This document shows, one piece after another, positions 1-7,173 of a DNA stretch of 9,888 nt. The DNA is taken from the NCBI GenBank assembly GCA_946886065.1, contig CAMPHU010000174.1:1-9888 (forward strand), written 5' to 3'. How positions within the stretch are numbered: the stretch's first letter is position 1; the number at the start of each line of letters is the position of its first letter. The DNA comes from an uncultured Massilia sp. GTDB taxonomy: Bacteria; Pseudomonadota; Gammaproteobacteria; Burkholderiales; Burkholderiaceae. Both the position numbers and the translations under genes were made by a program. The notes beneath the pieces were generated by a model. That model did no database searches and was not told the origin of the DNA. It saw nothing but the letters and a program-made list of their open reading frames with translations.

Positions 1-323
1 AGCCTGGCGATGTCCTCGGGCGGCGCCGAGGACTGCACGGTGGCGCGGTAGCGGATGTTGGTGGCGGCCAGGCCGACGCCGGGGAAATCCGCGCTGGCCT
101 CGACCTGCACGCCGTCCAGCCGGATGCCGAGCCGGCCCGCTTCGCGGTACAGGTCGTTGCAATAGCAGGTCGCCAGCGCCAGCATCAGGAATTCGCCGCC
201 GTTCACGGCCGAACCGCCTCCGCCCGGCTTGCCGGGAAGCGCGAGCGGCCGGGAAGCGCCGTCGGTGGCCACGGCCACCTGGTGCGCGGCGGGGGAATTG
301 TCGACAAGAGCGGTAATGCGCAT
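1..323 (-). CDS. OsmC family protein, N-terminal part (cut by window edge)
   Basis: OsmC-fold proteins are small cytoplasmic proteins. The characterised members reduce organic hydroperoxides through a pair of cysteines, but many relatives have no known substrate. The 107 complete codons visible start MRITALVDNS and contain a glycine-rich turn (residues 31-37). The family core follows: NGGEFLMLALATCYCNDLYR at 41-60, then a helix and strand ending near residue 79. C53 sits where the family's first redox cysteine is found, and C55 is an extra cysteine two residues on. The second redox cysteine would lie beyond the window, so peroxidase activity cannot be judged. The ATG at 321-323 is preceded by a strong GAGGAGG ribosome site four bases away, which fixes the start. 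It is the last visible gene of the exporter-YjbQ-OsmC set, 28 bases after yjbQ. The family call is fairly safe; the function is not. Confidence 0.8.
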   Translation of the reverse strand, partial: MRITALVDNSPAAHQVAVATDGASRPLALPGKPGGGGSAVNGGEFLMLALATCYCNDLYREAGRLGIRLDGVQVEASADFPGVGLAATNIRYRATVQSSAPPEDIAR

Positions 324-351
324 ACGTCCTCCTCGTGACGGATGGCGATGT

Positions 352-765
352 TCAGCCGATGATGGTGACGACGACCTTGCGCCGGTGCGGCGCGGTGCGG
401 TGCTCCCACAAATAAATGCCCTGCCAGGTGCCGAGCAACAGGCGCCCGCCGCCGATCGGCACCGTGAGGCTTGTTTCGGTCAGCATGGTGCGCGCATGCG
501 CCGCCATGTCGTCCGGACCCTCGGTATCGTGGCGGTAGGCGCGGTCGCCGTCGGGTGCGAGCCGGCCGATGATGGTTTCGAGGTCGCGCCGCACGTCCGG
601 ATCGGCGTTCTCGGTGATCGTCAGCGAGCAGCTGGTGTGCTGGACGAAGACATGCGCAAGGCCGGTCTGCACTCCCGATTGCCTGACGGCGCGGGCGACA
701 TCGTCGGTGATGTCGCGCGTGCCGCGTCCCGTGGTGGCGAATGCGAGTTCGGACTGGTGTGCCAT
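352..765 (-). CDS. yjbQ: YjbQ/UPF0047 family protein (secondary thiamine-phosphate synthase type)
   Basis: This 137-residue protein has the full length and all hallmarks of the YjbQ family: HTSCSL at 43-48, ENADPDV at 52-58, H79-D80, H90, and the signature GTWQGIYLWEHR at 112-123. The conserved histidines cluster as a probable metal or phosphate site. From the literature on the family, E. coli YjbQ can replace thiamine-phosphate synthase (ThiE) weakly when overproduced, hence the common name; its main role in the cell is unsettled. No signal peptide or membrane segment is seen, so it is probably cytosolic. The ATG at 763-765 has an AAGGAG site seven bases upstream, lying in the 22-base gap after the exporter stop codon, so translation of the two genes is probably linked. 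The gene ends in TGA at 352-354. The family call is very secure; the enzymatic role is inferred from name transfer only. Confidence 0.9.
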   Translation of the reverse strand: MAHQSELAFATTGRGTRDITDDVARAVRQSGVQTGLAHVFVQHTSCSLTITENADPDVRRDLETIIGRLAPDGDRAYRHDTEGPDDMAAHARTMLTETSLTVPIGGGRLLLGTWQGIYLWEHRTAPHRRKVVVTIIG

Positions 766-787
766 GGAACGCTCCTTGAGAAAGGCC

Positions 788-1993
788 TCAGCGCCGGACG
801 GTGTCCATGCGCGGCAGCAGCACCGCCAGGATGCCCAGCAGCGGCAGGTAGGACGCGAAGCGGTAGACCTGCTCGATGCCGGCGCTGTCGGCGATGGCGC
901 CCATCGCCGCCGCGCCGATGCCGCTGATGCCGAACATCAGGCCGAAGAACAGGCCCGCGATCATGCCCACCTTGTTCGGCACCAGCTCCTGCGCGAACAC
1001 CACGATGGCCGAGAAGGCCGACGACATCACCAGGCCGATGATCACCGACAGCACGCCGGTCCAGAACAGGTTCGCGTAGGGCAAGGCCAGCGCGAAGGGC
1101 GCGGCGCCCAGGATCGAGAACCAGATGACGCGCTTGCGGCCGATGCGGTCGCCGATCGGGCCGCCGGCGAAGGTGCCCGCCGCGACCGCCGCGAGGAACA
1201 TGAACAGGTACATCTGCGCCGCCTCGACCGTCAGGTGGAACTTCTCGATCAGGAAGAAGGTGTAGTAACTCGACAGGCTGGACATGTAGATGTACTTCGA
1301 GAACACCAGCATGGCCAGCACCGCCAGCGCCCACAGCACCCGTCCGCGCGACAGGCCGGGGCCGGCATGCACGGCGATCTTGCGCGTCGCGCTGCGCAGG
1401 TGGCCCGCATACCAGCGGCTGACGAAGACCAGCACGGCCACGGCCAGCAGCACCAGCAGCATCAGCCAGGCGATCCTGCCCTGCCCGCTCCCGATGATGA
1501 TCGCGGCGGCCAGCAGCGGGCCGAACGCGGAACCCAGGTTGCCGCCCACCTGGAACAGCGACTGCGCGAAGCCGAAACGCCCGCCGGACGCGAGCCGCGC
1601 CACGCGCGAGGCTTCGGGATGGAAGGTCGAGGAACCGACGCCGATCATGCCTGCTGCCAGCAGCAGCATGCCGAAGCTGCCTGCCGTGGCCAGCAGCGCC
1701 ACCCCGCCCATGGTCACGCACATCCCGAGCGGGAGCAGGAAGGGAATCGGCCGCTTGTCGGTGTACAGGCCGATCCACGGCTGCAGCAGCGAGGCGGTGC
1801 ACTGGAAGGTCAGCGTGATCAGGCCGATCTGGGTGAAGCTGAGCGCGAACTCGTGCTTGAGCAGCGGATAGATGGCGGGCAGGACGGCCTGCACGCAGTC
1901 GTTCAGCAGGTGGACGAAGGCGACGGAGAACAGGATTTGCATCACCGTGGCTGGCGGAGACAGCGCGGCGGACGGTGGGGTAGATGTGGACAT
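788..1993 (-). CDS. fsr: MFS transporter, fosmidomycin-resistance (Fsr) type
   Basis: This is a 401-residue inner-membrane major facilitator with about twelve hydrophobic segments. It matches the E. coli fosmidomycin exporter Fsr as I remember that sequence: HLLND at 28-32, AIYPLLKHEF at 40-49, FTQIGLITLTFQ at 53-64, FHPEASRVARLASGGR at 124-139, FSKYIYM at 231-237, SSYYTF at 241-246 and the second-half MFS motif GGPIGDRIGRKRV at 277-289. Fsr proteins export the phosphonate antibiotic fosmidomycin, an inhibitor of DXP reductoisomerase in isoprenoid synthesis, by proton antiport; the natural substrate is unknown. The cytoplasmic loop between the two halves spans roughly residues 195-218. The ATG at 1991-1993 has no clear Shine-Dalgarno site; M18 is an alternative start, also without one. 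I kept M1 because Fsr proteins usually have a 20-25-residue polar tail before the first helix. It follows the small membrane protein by 57 bases and precedes yjbQ by 22. Confidence 0.9.
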   Translation of the reverse strand: MSTSTPPSAALSPPATVMQILFSVAFVHLLNDCVQAVLPAIYPLLKHEFALSFTQIGLITLTFQCTASLLQPWIGLYTDKRPIPFLLPLGMCVTMGGVALLATAGSFGMLLLAAGMIGVGSSTFHPEASRVARLASGGRFGFAQSLFQVGGNLGSAFGPLLAAAIIIGSGQGRIAWLMLLVLLAVAVLVFVSRWYAGHLRSATRKIAVHAGPGLSRGRVLWALAVLAMLVFSKYIYMSSLSSYYTFFLIEKFHLTVEAAQMYLFMFLAAVAAGTFAGGPIGDRIGRKRVIWFSILGAAPFALALPYANLFWTGVLSVIIGLVMSSAFSAIVVFAQELVPNKVGMIAGLFFGLMFGISGIGAAAMGAIADSAGIEQVYRFASYLPLLGILAVLLPRMDTVRR

Positions 1994-2050
1994 GGCGTGG
2001 TTCGGAAAGAGATGCCCCGCCAGTGTACAACGTGCGTCGGGAACGCGTAC

Positions 2051-2470
2051 TCAGGCGTCGAATCGCCCTTCGGCGCCGCGCAGAACGATCCACCGGAACA
2101 GCCAGAGGCTGCAGGCGGCGTAGAAGGCCGGCACCAGCAACAGCAGGAGCGAGGCCAGGAAAGCCATCACCGCCTTGAAGGGCGACGCCGTCGCATCCAT
2201 GAGGGTCACGAATCCCCCGATCAGGACATACGCGCCGAGAGCGATGTTGACCGCCAGCAGCGCACGTCGCTTCAATGCCGGCAGTCCGCGCGAGCGTGCG
2301 TACAGGTAGGCCGGCACGCCGAGCACGGCGGCGGCGATGTAGGCGAGAAAGGCCAGCATCAGCGCCAGCGCTGCAAGTTCCCTGTACAGCACCGCGGCGG
2401 CGAGGCTGGCCGCAAGCCCGGGAGCGCCGGGCGCGACCAGGAAGCCGAGCAGTACGCGTCGCCTGGACAT
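2051..2470 (-). CDS. Small four-helix membrane protein of unknown function
   Basis: I do not recognise a family for this 139-residue protein. It begins with a basic stretch (MSRRR) and has four hydrophobic segments at about residues 6-28, 32-57, 68-91 and 98-126. A short positively charged loop (RSRGLPALKRR, 59-69) lies between helices two and three, and the C-terminus is short and polar. The positive-inside pattern predicts both ends and the basic loop in the cytoplasm. No enzyme motif, metal-binding cluster or cysteine pair is seen. The ATG at 2468-2470 has an AGGAAGG site three bases upstream, in the 18-base gap after the isomerase-like gene, so it is almost certainly co-transcribed with the beta-oxidation genes. 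Its codon use matches its neighbours, supporting a real gene. A role in fatty-acid uptake or membrane adjustment is a guess from position only. Confidence 0.75.
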   Translation of the reverse strand: MSRRRVLLGFLVAPGAPGLAASLAAAVLYRELAALALMLAFLAYIAAAVLGVPAYLYARSRGLPALKRRALLAVNIALGAYVLIGGFVTLMDATASPFKAVMAFLASLLLLLVPAFYAACSLWLFRWIVLRGAEGRFDA

Positions 2471-2488
2471 CGGCCTTCCTGCCCTTCC

Positions 2489-3268
2489 TTAGTCGAACTT
2501 GCTGAAGTCCGGCTTGCGCTTCTCGAAGAAGGCGGTGAAGGCCTCTTTCGCTTCCGGCGCCAGCAGCATGGCCGCGAAGCGCTCGTTCTCGGCGGCGATC
2601 GCCTCGTTGATCGGCTGGGTGCGCGCACGCTTCATCAGCGCCTTGGTGGTGCGGATCGACGCAGCCGGCAGGGCCACCAGCTTGGCGGCCTGCTGCTCGG
2701 CGAAGGCGCGCAGCTCGGCGGCCGGCAGCACGCGCGCCACCAGGCCCATTTCCAGCGCCTCTTGCGCACCGAAGGCTTCGCCCAGCAGCAGCTTCTCGGC
2801 CGCGCGCGGGTAGCCGGCCAGTTGCGGCAGGAGCAGCGAGGATGCGAATTCCGGGCACAGGCCCAGCTGCGAGAACGGCATCGAGAACTTGGCATTGTCG
2901 GCCGCGTACACCAGGTCGCAGTGCATCAGCAGGGTGGTGCCGATCCCGATCGCGGCGCCGGCGACGGCGGCCACCACCGGCTTGGTCGAGCCGGACAGCG
3001 CGCGCATGAACTGGAACACCGGGCGGCTTTCGGCCGGCACGCCGGGGATCGGGGCCGAGTTCTTCATGAAGTCGTCCAGGTCGTTCCCGGCGGTGAAGAT
3101 TTCCGGCTTGCCGGCGATGAGGATGGCGCGCACGGCGGCGTCGCCTTCCGCTTCGACCAGGGCGTCGGCCATGGCCTGGTACATCGCGCCCGTGATCGCG
3201 TTCTTGCGTTCCAGGCGATTGAATTCGATGGTCAGCAGGCCATTGGCCTTGTTGATCAACATGTCCAT
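2489..3268 (-). CDS. Crotonase-superfamily protein, probably a delta3,delta2-enoyl-CoA isomerase
   Basis: The 259-residue protein has the crotonase fold: N-terminal strands with RLERKNAI (18-25), the first oxyanion-hole segment IFTAGNDLDDF (57-67), the second GAAIGIG (104-110), CDLVYAADNAKF (117-128) and a C-terminal helix ending DFSKFD. Automatic pipelines would call it enoyl-CoA hydratase. However, aligned by eye with mitochondrial crotonase, both catalytic glutamates are replaced (T112 for the GGGCE glutamate, F132 for the QPE glutamate). A glutamate, E140, stands in LGLCPE, where PaaG-type and ECI2-type isomerases carry their single catalytic acid. The likely reaction is therefore moving a cis-3 or trans-3 double bond to trans-2, letting unsaturated acyl-CoAs enter the spiral. 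The ATG at 3266-3268 has GGAG eight bases upstream; the ATG two codons later is less likely. It follows the thiolase by 111 bases, which include a strong hairpin. Fold call near certain; isomerase call moderate. Confidence 0.9.
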   Translation of the reverse strand: MDMLINKANGLLTIEFNRLERKNAITGAMYQAMADALVEAEGDAAVRAILIAGKPEIFTAGNDLDDFMKNSAPIPGVPAESRPVFQFMRALSGSTKPVVAAVAGAAIGIGTTLLMHCDLVYAADNAKFSMPFSQLGLCPEFASSLLLPQLAGYPRAAEKLLLGEAFGAQEALEMGLVARVLPAAELRAFAEQQAAKLVALPAASIRTTKALMKRARTQPINEAIAAENERFAAMLLAPEAKEAFTAFFEKRKPDFSKFD

Positions 3269-3303
3269 TCAGGAGTCTCCATTCTTTTCTAAAGCTGGAT
3301 GAA

Positions 3304-3358
3304 CGCGTGGGCGGGAGACCCGTGCCCAAGGAGGGTCAACGGGTGTCCCGCCCACGCG
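3304..3358. repeat. Long near-perfect inverted repeat between thiolase and isomerase genes
   Basis: The arms at 3304-3323 and 3339-3358 are 20 bases each and pair at 19 of 20 positions; the only mismatch is G3317 against G3345. They enclose a 15-base loop. In the minus-strand transcript the stem is very GC-rich and the loop contains CCTCC. No run of U follows in either direction, which argues against an ordinary Rho-independent terminator. The stem sits 36 bases before the isomerase start codon. It could stabilise the upstream thiolase message, attenuate the downstream genes, or be a dispersed REP-like palindrome. The same trinucleotide GAA flanks both ends, too short to prove insertion. The structure is certain; its role is not known. 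Confidence 0.85.
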
Positions 3359-3379
3359 GAATTACTGGCTACTTAAGCC

Positions 3380-4576
3380 TTACACGCGCTCGATGATACC
3401 AGCCGCGCCCATGCCGGCGCCGACGCACATCGTCACCATGCCGTACTTCAGCTTGTTGCGGCGCAGTGCGTGCACCACGGTCGCGGCGCGGATCGCACCG
3501 GTCGCGCCCAGCGGGTGGCCCAGGGCGATCGCGCCGCCCATCGGGTTGACCTTGCTGGTGTCCAGGTTCAGGTCGCGGATCACGGCCAGCGCCTGGGCGG
3601 CGAAGGCTTCGTTCAGCTCGATCCAGTCCAGCTGGTCCTGGGTGATGCCGGCTGCCGCCAGCGCTGCCGGAATCGCGACCTTCGGGCCGATGCCCATGAT
3701 CTCCGGCGGCACGCCGCGCACGGCGAAGGACGAGAACTTGGCCAGCGGGGTCAGGTTGTGCTCCTTCAGGATCTTCTCGCTGACGACGATCAGCGCGCCC
3801 GCGCCGTCCGACATCTGCGAGGAGGTCGCGGCGGTCACCGAGCCCTTGGCGGCGAACACGGGTTTCAGCTTGGCCATGCCGTCAAGGCTGGCGTCGGCGC
3901 GCGGGCCTTCGTCCAGGTCCACGGTGCGGCGCTTGACCTTGATCTCGCCGGTGGCCAGGTCAGGGGTACGGGTCACGATCTCGACCGGGGTGATCTCGTC
4001 CTTGAACAGGCCGGCCTGCTGGGCGGCGATGGCGCGGCGGTGCGATTCCAGGCCGAAGGCGTCCTGGTCTTCGCGCGACACCTTCCACTGCTCGGCCACC
4101 TTCTCGGCGGTCAGGCCCATGCCGTAGGCCAGGCCCACGTTCTCGTCCTTGAAGGTCTCCATGTTGATCGACGGGTGGTGGCCCATCATCGGGACCATCG
4201 ACATCGACTCGACGCCGCCGGCGATCATCACGTCGGCTTCGCCCACGCGGATGCGGTCGGCCGCCATGGCCAGGGCGGTGATGCCCGAGGCGCAGTAGCG
4301 GTTGACGGTCACGCCGCCGACGGTGTTCGGCAGGCCTGCCAGCACCACGGCGTTGCGCGCCACGTTGAAGCCCTGCTCCGCTTCCGGGAACGAGCAGCCG
4401 ACGATGGCGTCGACGATCAGGGCCGGGTCCAGGTTCGGCACGGCGGCCATGGCGCCGCGGATGGCGTGCACCAGCAGGTCGTCCGGACGGGTCTTGTTGA
4501 AGAAGCCGCGGGGCGCCTTGCCGATCGGGGTGCGGGTCGCTGCGACGATGTATGCGTCTTGAAGTTGTTTGCTCAT
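3380..4576 (-). CDS. fadA: Acetyl-CoA C-acyltransferase (3-ketoacyl-CoA thiolase)
   Basis: This enzyme cleaves 3-ketoacyl-CoA with free CoA to give acetyl-CoA and a chain shortened by two carbons, the last step of beta-oxidation. The 398-residue length is normal for the family. The nucleophile is C95 in NRYCASG, the NEAFA loop is at 322-326, the catalytic histidine is H354 in GGAIALGHPLGATG (347-360), and the second cysteine is C384 in MCVGAGMGAAG. The usual degradative-thiolase spelling is NRFCSSG; the Y and A here are mild variants. The ATG at 4574-4576 has only an AGGA element about ten bases upstream. It lies 42 bases after the bifunctional gene, so the two products are probably made together and may form the trifunctional complex, as in the FadBA and FadNA pairs. 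Biosynthetic acetoacetyl-CoA thiolase (PhaA-type) is a less likely alternative given the neighbours. Confidence 0.95.
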   Translation of the reverse strand: MSKQLQDAYIVAATRTPIGKAPRGFFNKTRPDDLLVHAIRGAMAAVPNLDPALIVDAIVGCSFPEAEQGFNVARNAVVLAGLPNTVGGVTVNRYCASGITALAMAADRIRVGEADVMIAGGVESMSMVPMMGHHPSINMETFKDENVGLAYGMGLTAEKVAEQWKVSREDQDAFGLESHRRAIAAQQAGLFKDEITPVEIVTRTPDLATGEIKVKRRTVDLDEGPRADASLDGMAKLKPVFAAKGSVTAATSSQMSDGAGALIVVSEKILKEHNLTPLAKFSSFAVRGVPPEIMGIGPKVAIPAALAAAGITQDQLDWIELNEAFAAQALAVIRDLNLDTSKVNPMGGAIALGHPLGATGAIRAATVVHALRRNKLKYGMVTMCVGAGMGAAGIIERV

Positions 4577-4618
4577 GATTGTGTCGTCCTGTTTGGCTGT
4601 GGCTTAGTTGCGGACCGC

Positions 4619-7015
4619 TCAGTTGCGTACTGGTTTACCGGTCTGCATCATGCCCATGATGCGTTCCTGGGTCTTCGGGTTGCCCAGCAGCTCGATGAAG
4701 GCCTTGCGCTCCATGTCCAGCAGCCACTGCTCGGACACCACGCTGCCCTGGTCGACGTCGCCGCCGCTCACGATCTCGGCGATCATGTCGCCCAGCTTGA
4801 AGTCGTGGGCCGAGATGAAGCCGCCGTCGCGCATGTTGACCAGCTGGCCGCGGATCGTCGCCCAGCCGTAGCGGCCGGTCACGGTGATCGGGCGGCGCGC
4901 CGGGGCGCGGTAGCCGGCGTCGAACATCGAGCGCGCGGTGACCTTCGCCACGTGCAGCAGTTCGTAGGGGTTGAAGACGATGACGTCGTCTTCCTTCAGG
5001 TAGCCCATGGCCTTCGCTTCCAGGGCCGACTTCGACACCTGCGCGGTGGCCGCGTTGGTGAAGCCGGTCTTCAGGAATTGCAGGATGTCGTTGCCTTTGG
5101 CTTCGGTGAAGGCGCGCACTGCCGCTTCCTTCAGGCCGCCGCCGGCCGGGACCAGGCCCACGCCCACTTCGACCAGGCCGATGTAGGACTCGATCGAGGC
5201 CACGCGCTTCGATGCGTGCAGCATCATCTCGCAGCCGCCGCCCAGCGCCAGGCCCGCCACGGCGGCGACCACCGGGATGTTCGAGTACTTCATCTGCATG
5301 AAGACGTTCTGCAGGTCGCGGACCATCGGGTCCATCGCCTTGGCGCCGCCCATCATGAAGGCCGGCATGGCCGACTGCAGGTCGGCGCCGGCCGAGAAGG
5401 CGCCGCCTTCGGCCGCGTCGGTGTTCCAGATCACCAGGCCCTTGTAGCCTTTTTCCGCTTCGGCCATGCCGCGCTGCAGGCCCTTCACCACGCCTTCGCC
5501 GATGACGTGCATCTTGGTCTTGAGCGAGATGACCAGCACTTCGTCGTCCGCGTGCCACAGGCGCACCGAGTCGTCCTCGAACACGGTGGTGCCGAAGGTC
5601 TTCGGATCGACGGTGGTCGAGCCCAGGACCGGGGCGCGGAACTGCTGGCGCTGGTACACGGGCAGGTCGGACACCGGCACGTAGGCGTTCTTCGAGGCCG
5701 AGTAGGAGCCCCCGGCGGTGTGCACGCCCTTCTCGGCCACCTGGCCTTCGAACACCCATGCCGGCAGGGGTGCGTCGGTCAGTGCCTTGCCTGCCTCGAT
5801 GTCTTCCTTGACCCATTGTGCGATCTGGGTCCAGCCGGCCGACTGCCAGGTCTCGAACGGACCGACGCTCCAGCCGAAGCCCCAGCGCATGGCGAAGTCG
5901 ACGTCGCGCGCGTTGTCGGCGATTGCATCGAGGTGGATGGCGATGTAGTGGAAGGCGTCGCGGAAGATCGCCCACAGGAACTGCGCCTGCGGGTTGGTCG
6001 ATTCGCGCATGGCCTTGAATTTCTTGACCGGGTCCTTTTCCTTCAGGATGCGGCCGACGATGTCGGCGGCCTTGGCGCCGCCGGCGACGTACTCACCGGT
6101 GGCGAAGTCCAGGCGCTGGATCTCCTTGCCGACCTTCTTGTAGAAGCCGCCGCCGCTCTTCTGGCCCAGGGCGCCCTTCTCGATCAGCCTGGCCAGCACG
6201 TCCGGGGTCTTGTACACGCTGAAGAAGGGATCGTCCTGCAGGTTGTCCTGCATGGTCTTGATCACGTGGCCCATGGTGTCCAGGCCCACGACGTCGGCGG
6301 TGCGGAAGGTGCCCGACTTGGCGCGGCCCAGTTTTGCGCCGGTCAGGTCGTCGACCACGTCCACCGACAGGCCGAACTTCTCGGCTTCGTGGATGGTGGC
6401 CAGCATGCCGAAGATGCCGACGCGGTTGGCGATGAAGTTCGGGGTGTCTTTCGCGCGCACCACGCCCTTGCCCAGGGTCGAGGTCAGGAAGGTCTCGAGC
6501 TGGTCGAGGATTTCCGGCTTGGTGGCGGCGGTCGGGATCAGCTCGACCAGGTGCATGTAGCGCGGCGGGTTGAAGAAGTGCACGCCGCAGAAGCGCGCCT
6601 TCAGCTCGTCGTCGAAGCCTTCGGCCAGCTTGTTGATCGACAGGCCCGAGGTGTTCGAGGCGAAGATGGCGTTGGCGGCGATGTGCGGAGCGACCTTCTT
6701 GTACAGGTCGTGCTTCCAGTCCATGCGCTCGGCGATGGCTTCGATGATCAGGTCGCAGCCCGCCAGCACGTCGAGGTTGTCCTCGTAGTTGGCGACTTCG
6801 ATCAGGGCCGCGTCATCCTTGTTGCCCAGCGGGGCCGGCGACAGCTTCTTCAGGTTCTCGATGGCGCGCAGGACGATGCCGTTCTTCGGGCCTTCCTTTG
6901 CAGGCAGGTCGAACAGCACGACCGGGACCTTGGCGTTCACGCAGTGCGCAGCAATCTGCGCGCCCATCACGCCGGCGCCCAGCACGGCGACTTTCTTGAC
7001 GATGAAATTGGACAT
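4619..7015 (-). CDS. fadN: Bifunctional 3-hydroxyacyl-CoA dehydrogenase/enoyl-CoA hydratase (FadN-type domain order)
   Basis: The protein performs the hydration and NAD-dependent second oxidation steps of beta-oxidation. From the start at MSNFIVKK it has 798 residues. The N-terminal half is the dehydrogenase: Rossmann motif GAGVMG at 13-18, SNTSGLS at 120-126, catalytic H146 and E158 in VHFFNPPRYMHLVELIP, and NFIANRVG at 193-200. Two dehydrogenase C-terminal helical regions follow (about 193-295 and 340-425). The C-terminal hydratase occupies about residues 485-700, with SAGADL at 541-546, E596 in GGGCE and E616 in GLVEVGVGLVP, so both hydratase glutamates are kept. This order is the reverse of E. 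coli FadB and matches Bacillus FadN. An in-frame extension to a TTG at 7076-7078 reads MGPRLRGDDG and comes from the intergenic repeat. I therefore chose the ATG at 7013-7015, which has AAAGGA about eight bases upstream. Confidence 0.95.
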   Translation of the reverse strand: MSNFIVKKVAVLGAGVMGAQIAAHCVNAKVPVVLFDLPAKEGPKNGIVLRAIENLKKLSPAPLGNKDDAALIEVANYEDNLDVLAGCDLIIEAIAERMDWKHDLYKKVAPHIAANAIFASNTSGLSINKLAEGFDDELKARFCGVHFFNPPRYMHLVELIPTAATKPEILDQLETFLTSTLGKGVVRAKDTPNFIANRVGIFGMLATIHEAEKFGLSVDVVDDLTGAKLGRAKSGTFRTADVVGLDTMGHVIKTMQDNLQDDPFFSVYKTPDVLARLIEKGALGQKSGGGFYKKVGKEIQRLDFATGEYVAGGAKAADIVGRILKEKDPVKKFKAMRESTNPQAQFLWAIFRDAFHYIAIHLDAIADNARDVDFAMRWGFGWSVGPFETWQSAGWTQIAQWVKEDIEAGKALTDAPLPAWVFEGQVAEKGVHTAGGSYSASKNAYVPVSDLPVYQRQQFRAPVLGSTTVDPKTFGTTVFEDDSVRLWHADDEVLVISLKTKMHVIGEGVVKGLQRGMAEAEKGYKGLVIWNTDAAEGGAFSAGADLQSAMPAFMMGGAKAMDPMVRDLQNVFMQMKYSNIPVVAAVAGLALGGGCEMMLHASKRVASIESYIGLVEVGVGLVPAGGGLKEAAVRAFTEAKGNDILQFLKTGFTNAATAQVSKSALEAKAMGYLKEDDVIVFNPYELLHVAKVTARSMFDAGYRAPARRPITVTGRYGWATIRGQLVNMRDGGFISAHDFKLGDMIAEIVSGGDVDQGSVVSEQWLLDMERKAFIELLGNPKTQERIMGMMQTGKPVRN

Positions 7016-7050
7016 TCTTGAATCCTTTGATGTACCCGCAGCCCTTGTTC

Positions 7051-7133
7051 CGTCATCCCCGCGCAAGCGGGGACCCAAGTTCAGCGCTGTGGTAGCGCAT
7101 GCAGACTTGGTTCCCGCCTTCGCGGAGATGACG
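7051..7133. repeat. Dispersed palindromic repeat element (MITE/REP-like) between fadE and fadN
   Basis: Two imperfect inverted arms, 7051-7080 and 7105-7133, each begin at the outside with CGTCATC and end at the inside with CAAGT. They match at most positions with a one-base length difference. Each arm contains its own small palindrome (CCCCGCGCAAGCGGGG in the left arm), and the spacer has a further GCGCT/AGCGC stem at 7084-7098, so the whole can fold as a branched structure. The CGTCATCCCCGCG...GCGGGGA type is very common between genes in many proteobacteria, and its chance translations (GPRLRGDD, SPRKRGP) appear often as false N-termini. No flanking target duplication is visible. It sits in a 158-base gap in the operon and may affect message processing. 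Family membership is from memory of such repeats, not from a search. Confidence 0.75.
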
Positions 7134-7173
7134 TGCTACGGCCGCGGGTCGGTTAAGTTGCTACGTGACGGGT

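Noticed and set aside
569..3292. Plus-strand open frame of over 900 codons spanning the yjbQ to isomerase genes
   Set aside because: It runs across several real minus-strand genes and their gaps, is rich in H, R, Q and G, and has no recognisable domain.
621..3329. Second long minus-strand frame overlapping the exporter, membrane protein and isomerase genes
   Set aside because: It is the shifted frame of three well-supported genes; the translation is an R-, G- and A-rich shadow.
3304..3358. Hairpin read as a Rho-independent terminator after the thiolase gene
   Set aside because: There is no U-tract after the stem on either strand; the sequence following in the transcript is TTCATCCAGC.
3470..7021. 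Plus-strand open frame of over 1,180 codons opposite the thiolase and bifunctional genes
   Set aside because: Its translation is dominated by H, R, G, D, Q and V in low-complexity order with no motif, as expected opposite GC-rich coding sequence; the minus-strand genes have intact catalytic motifs.
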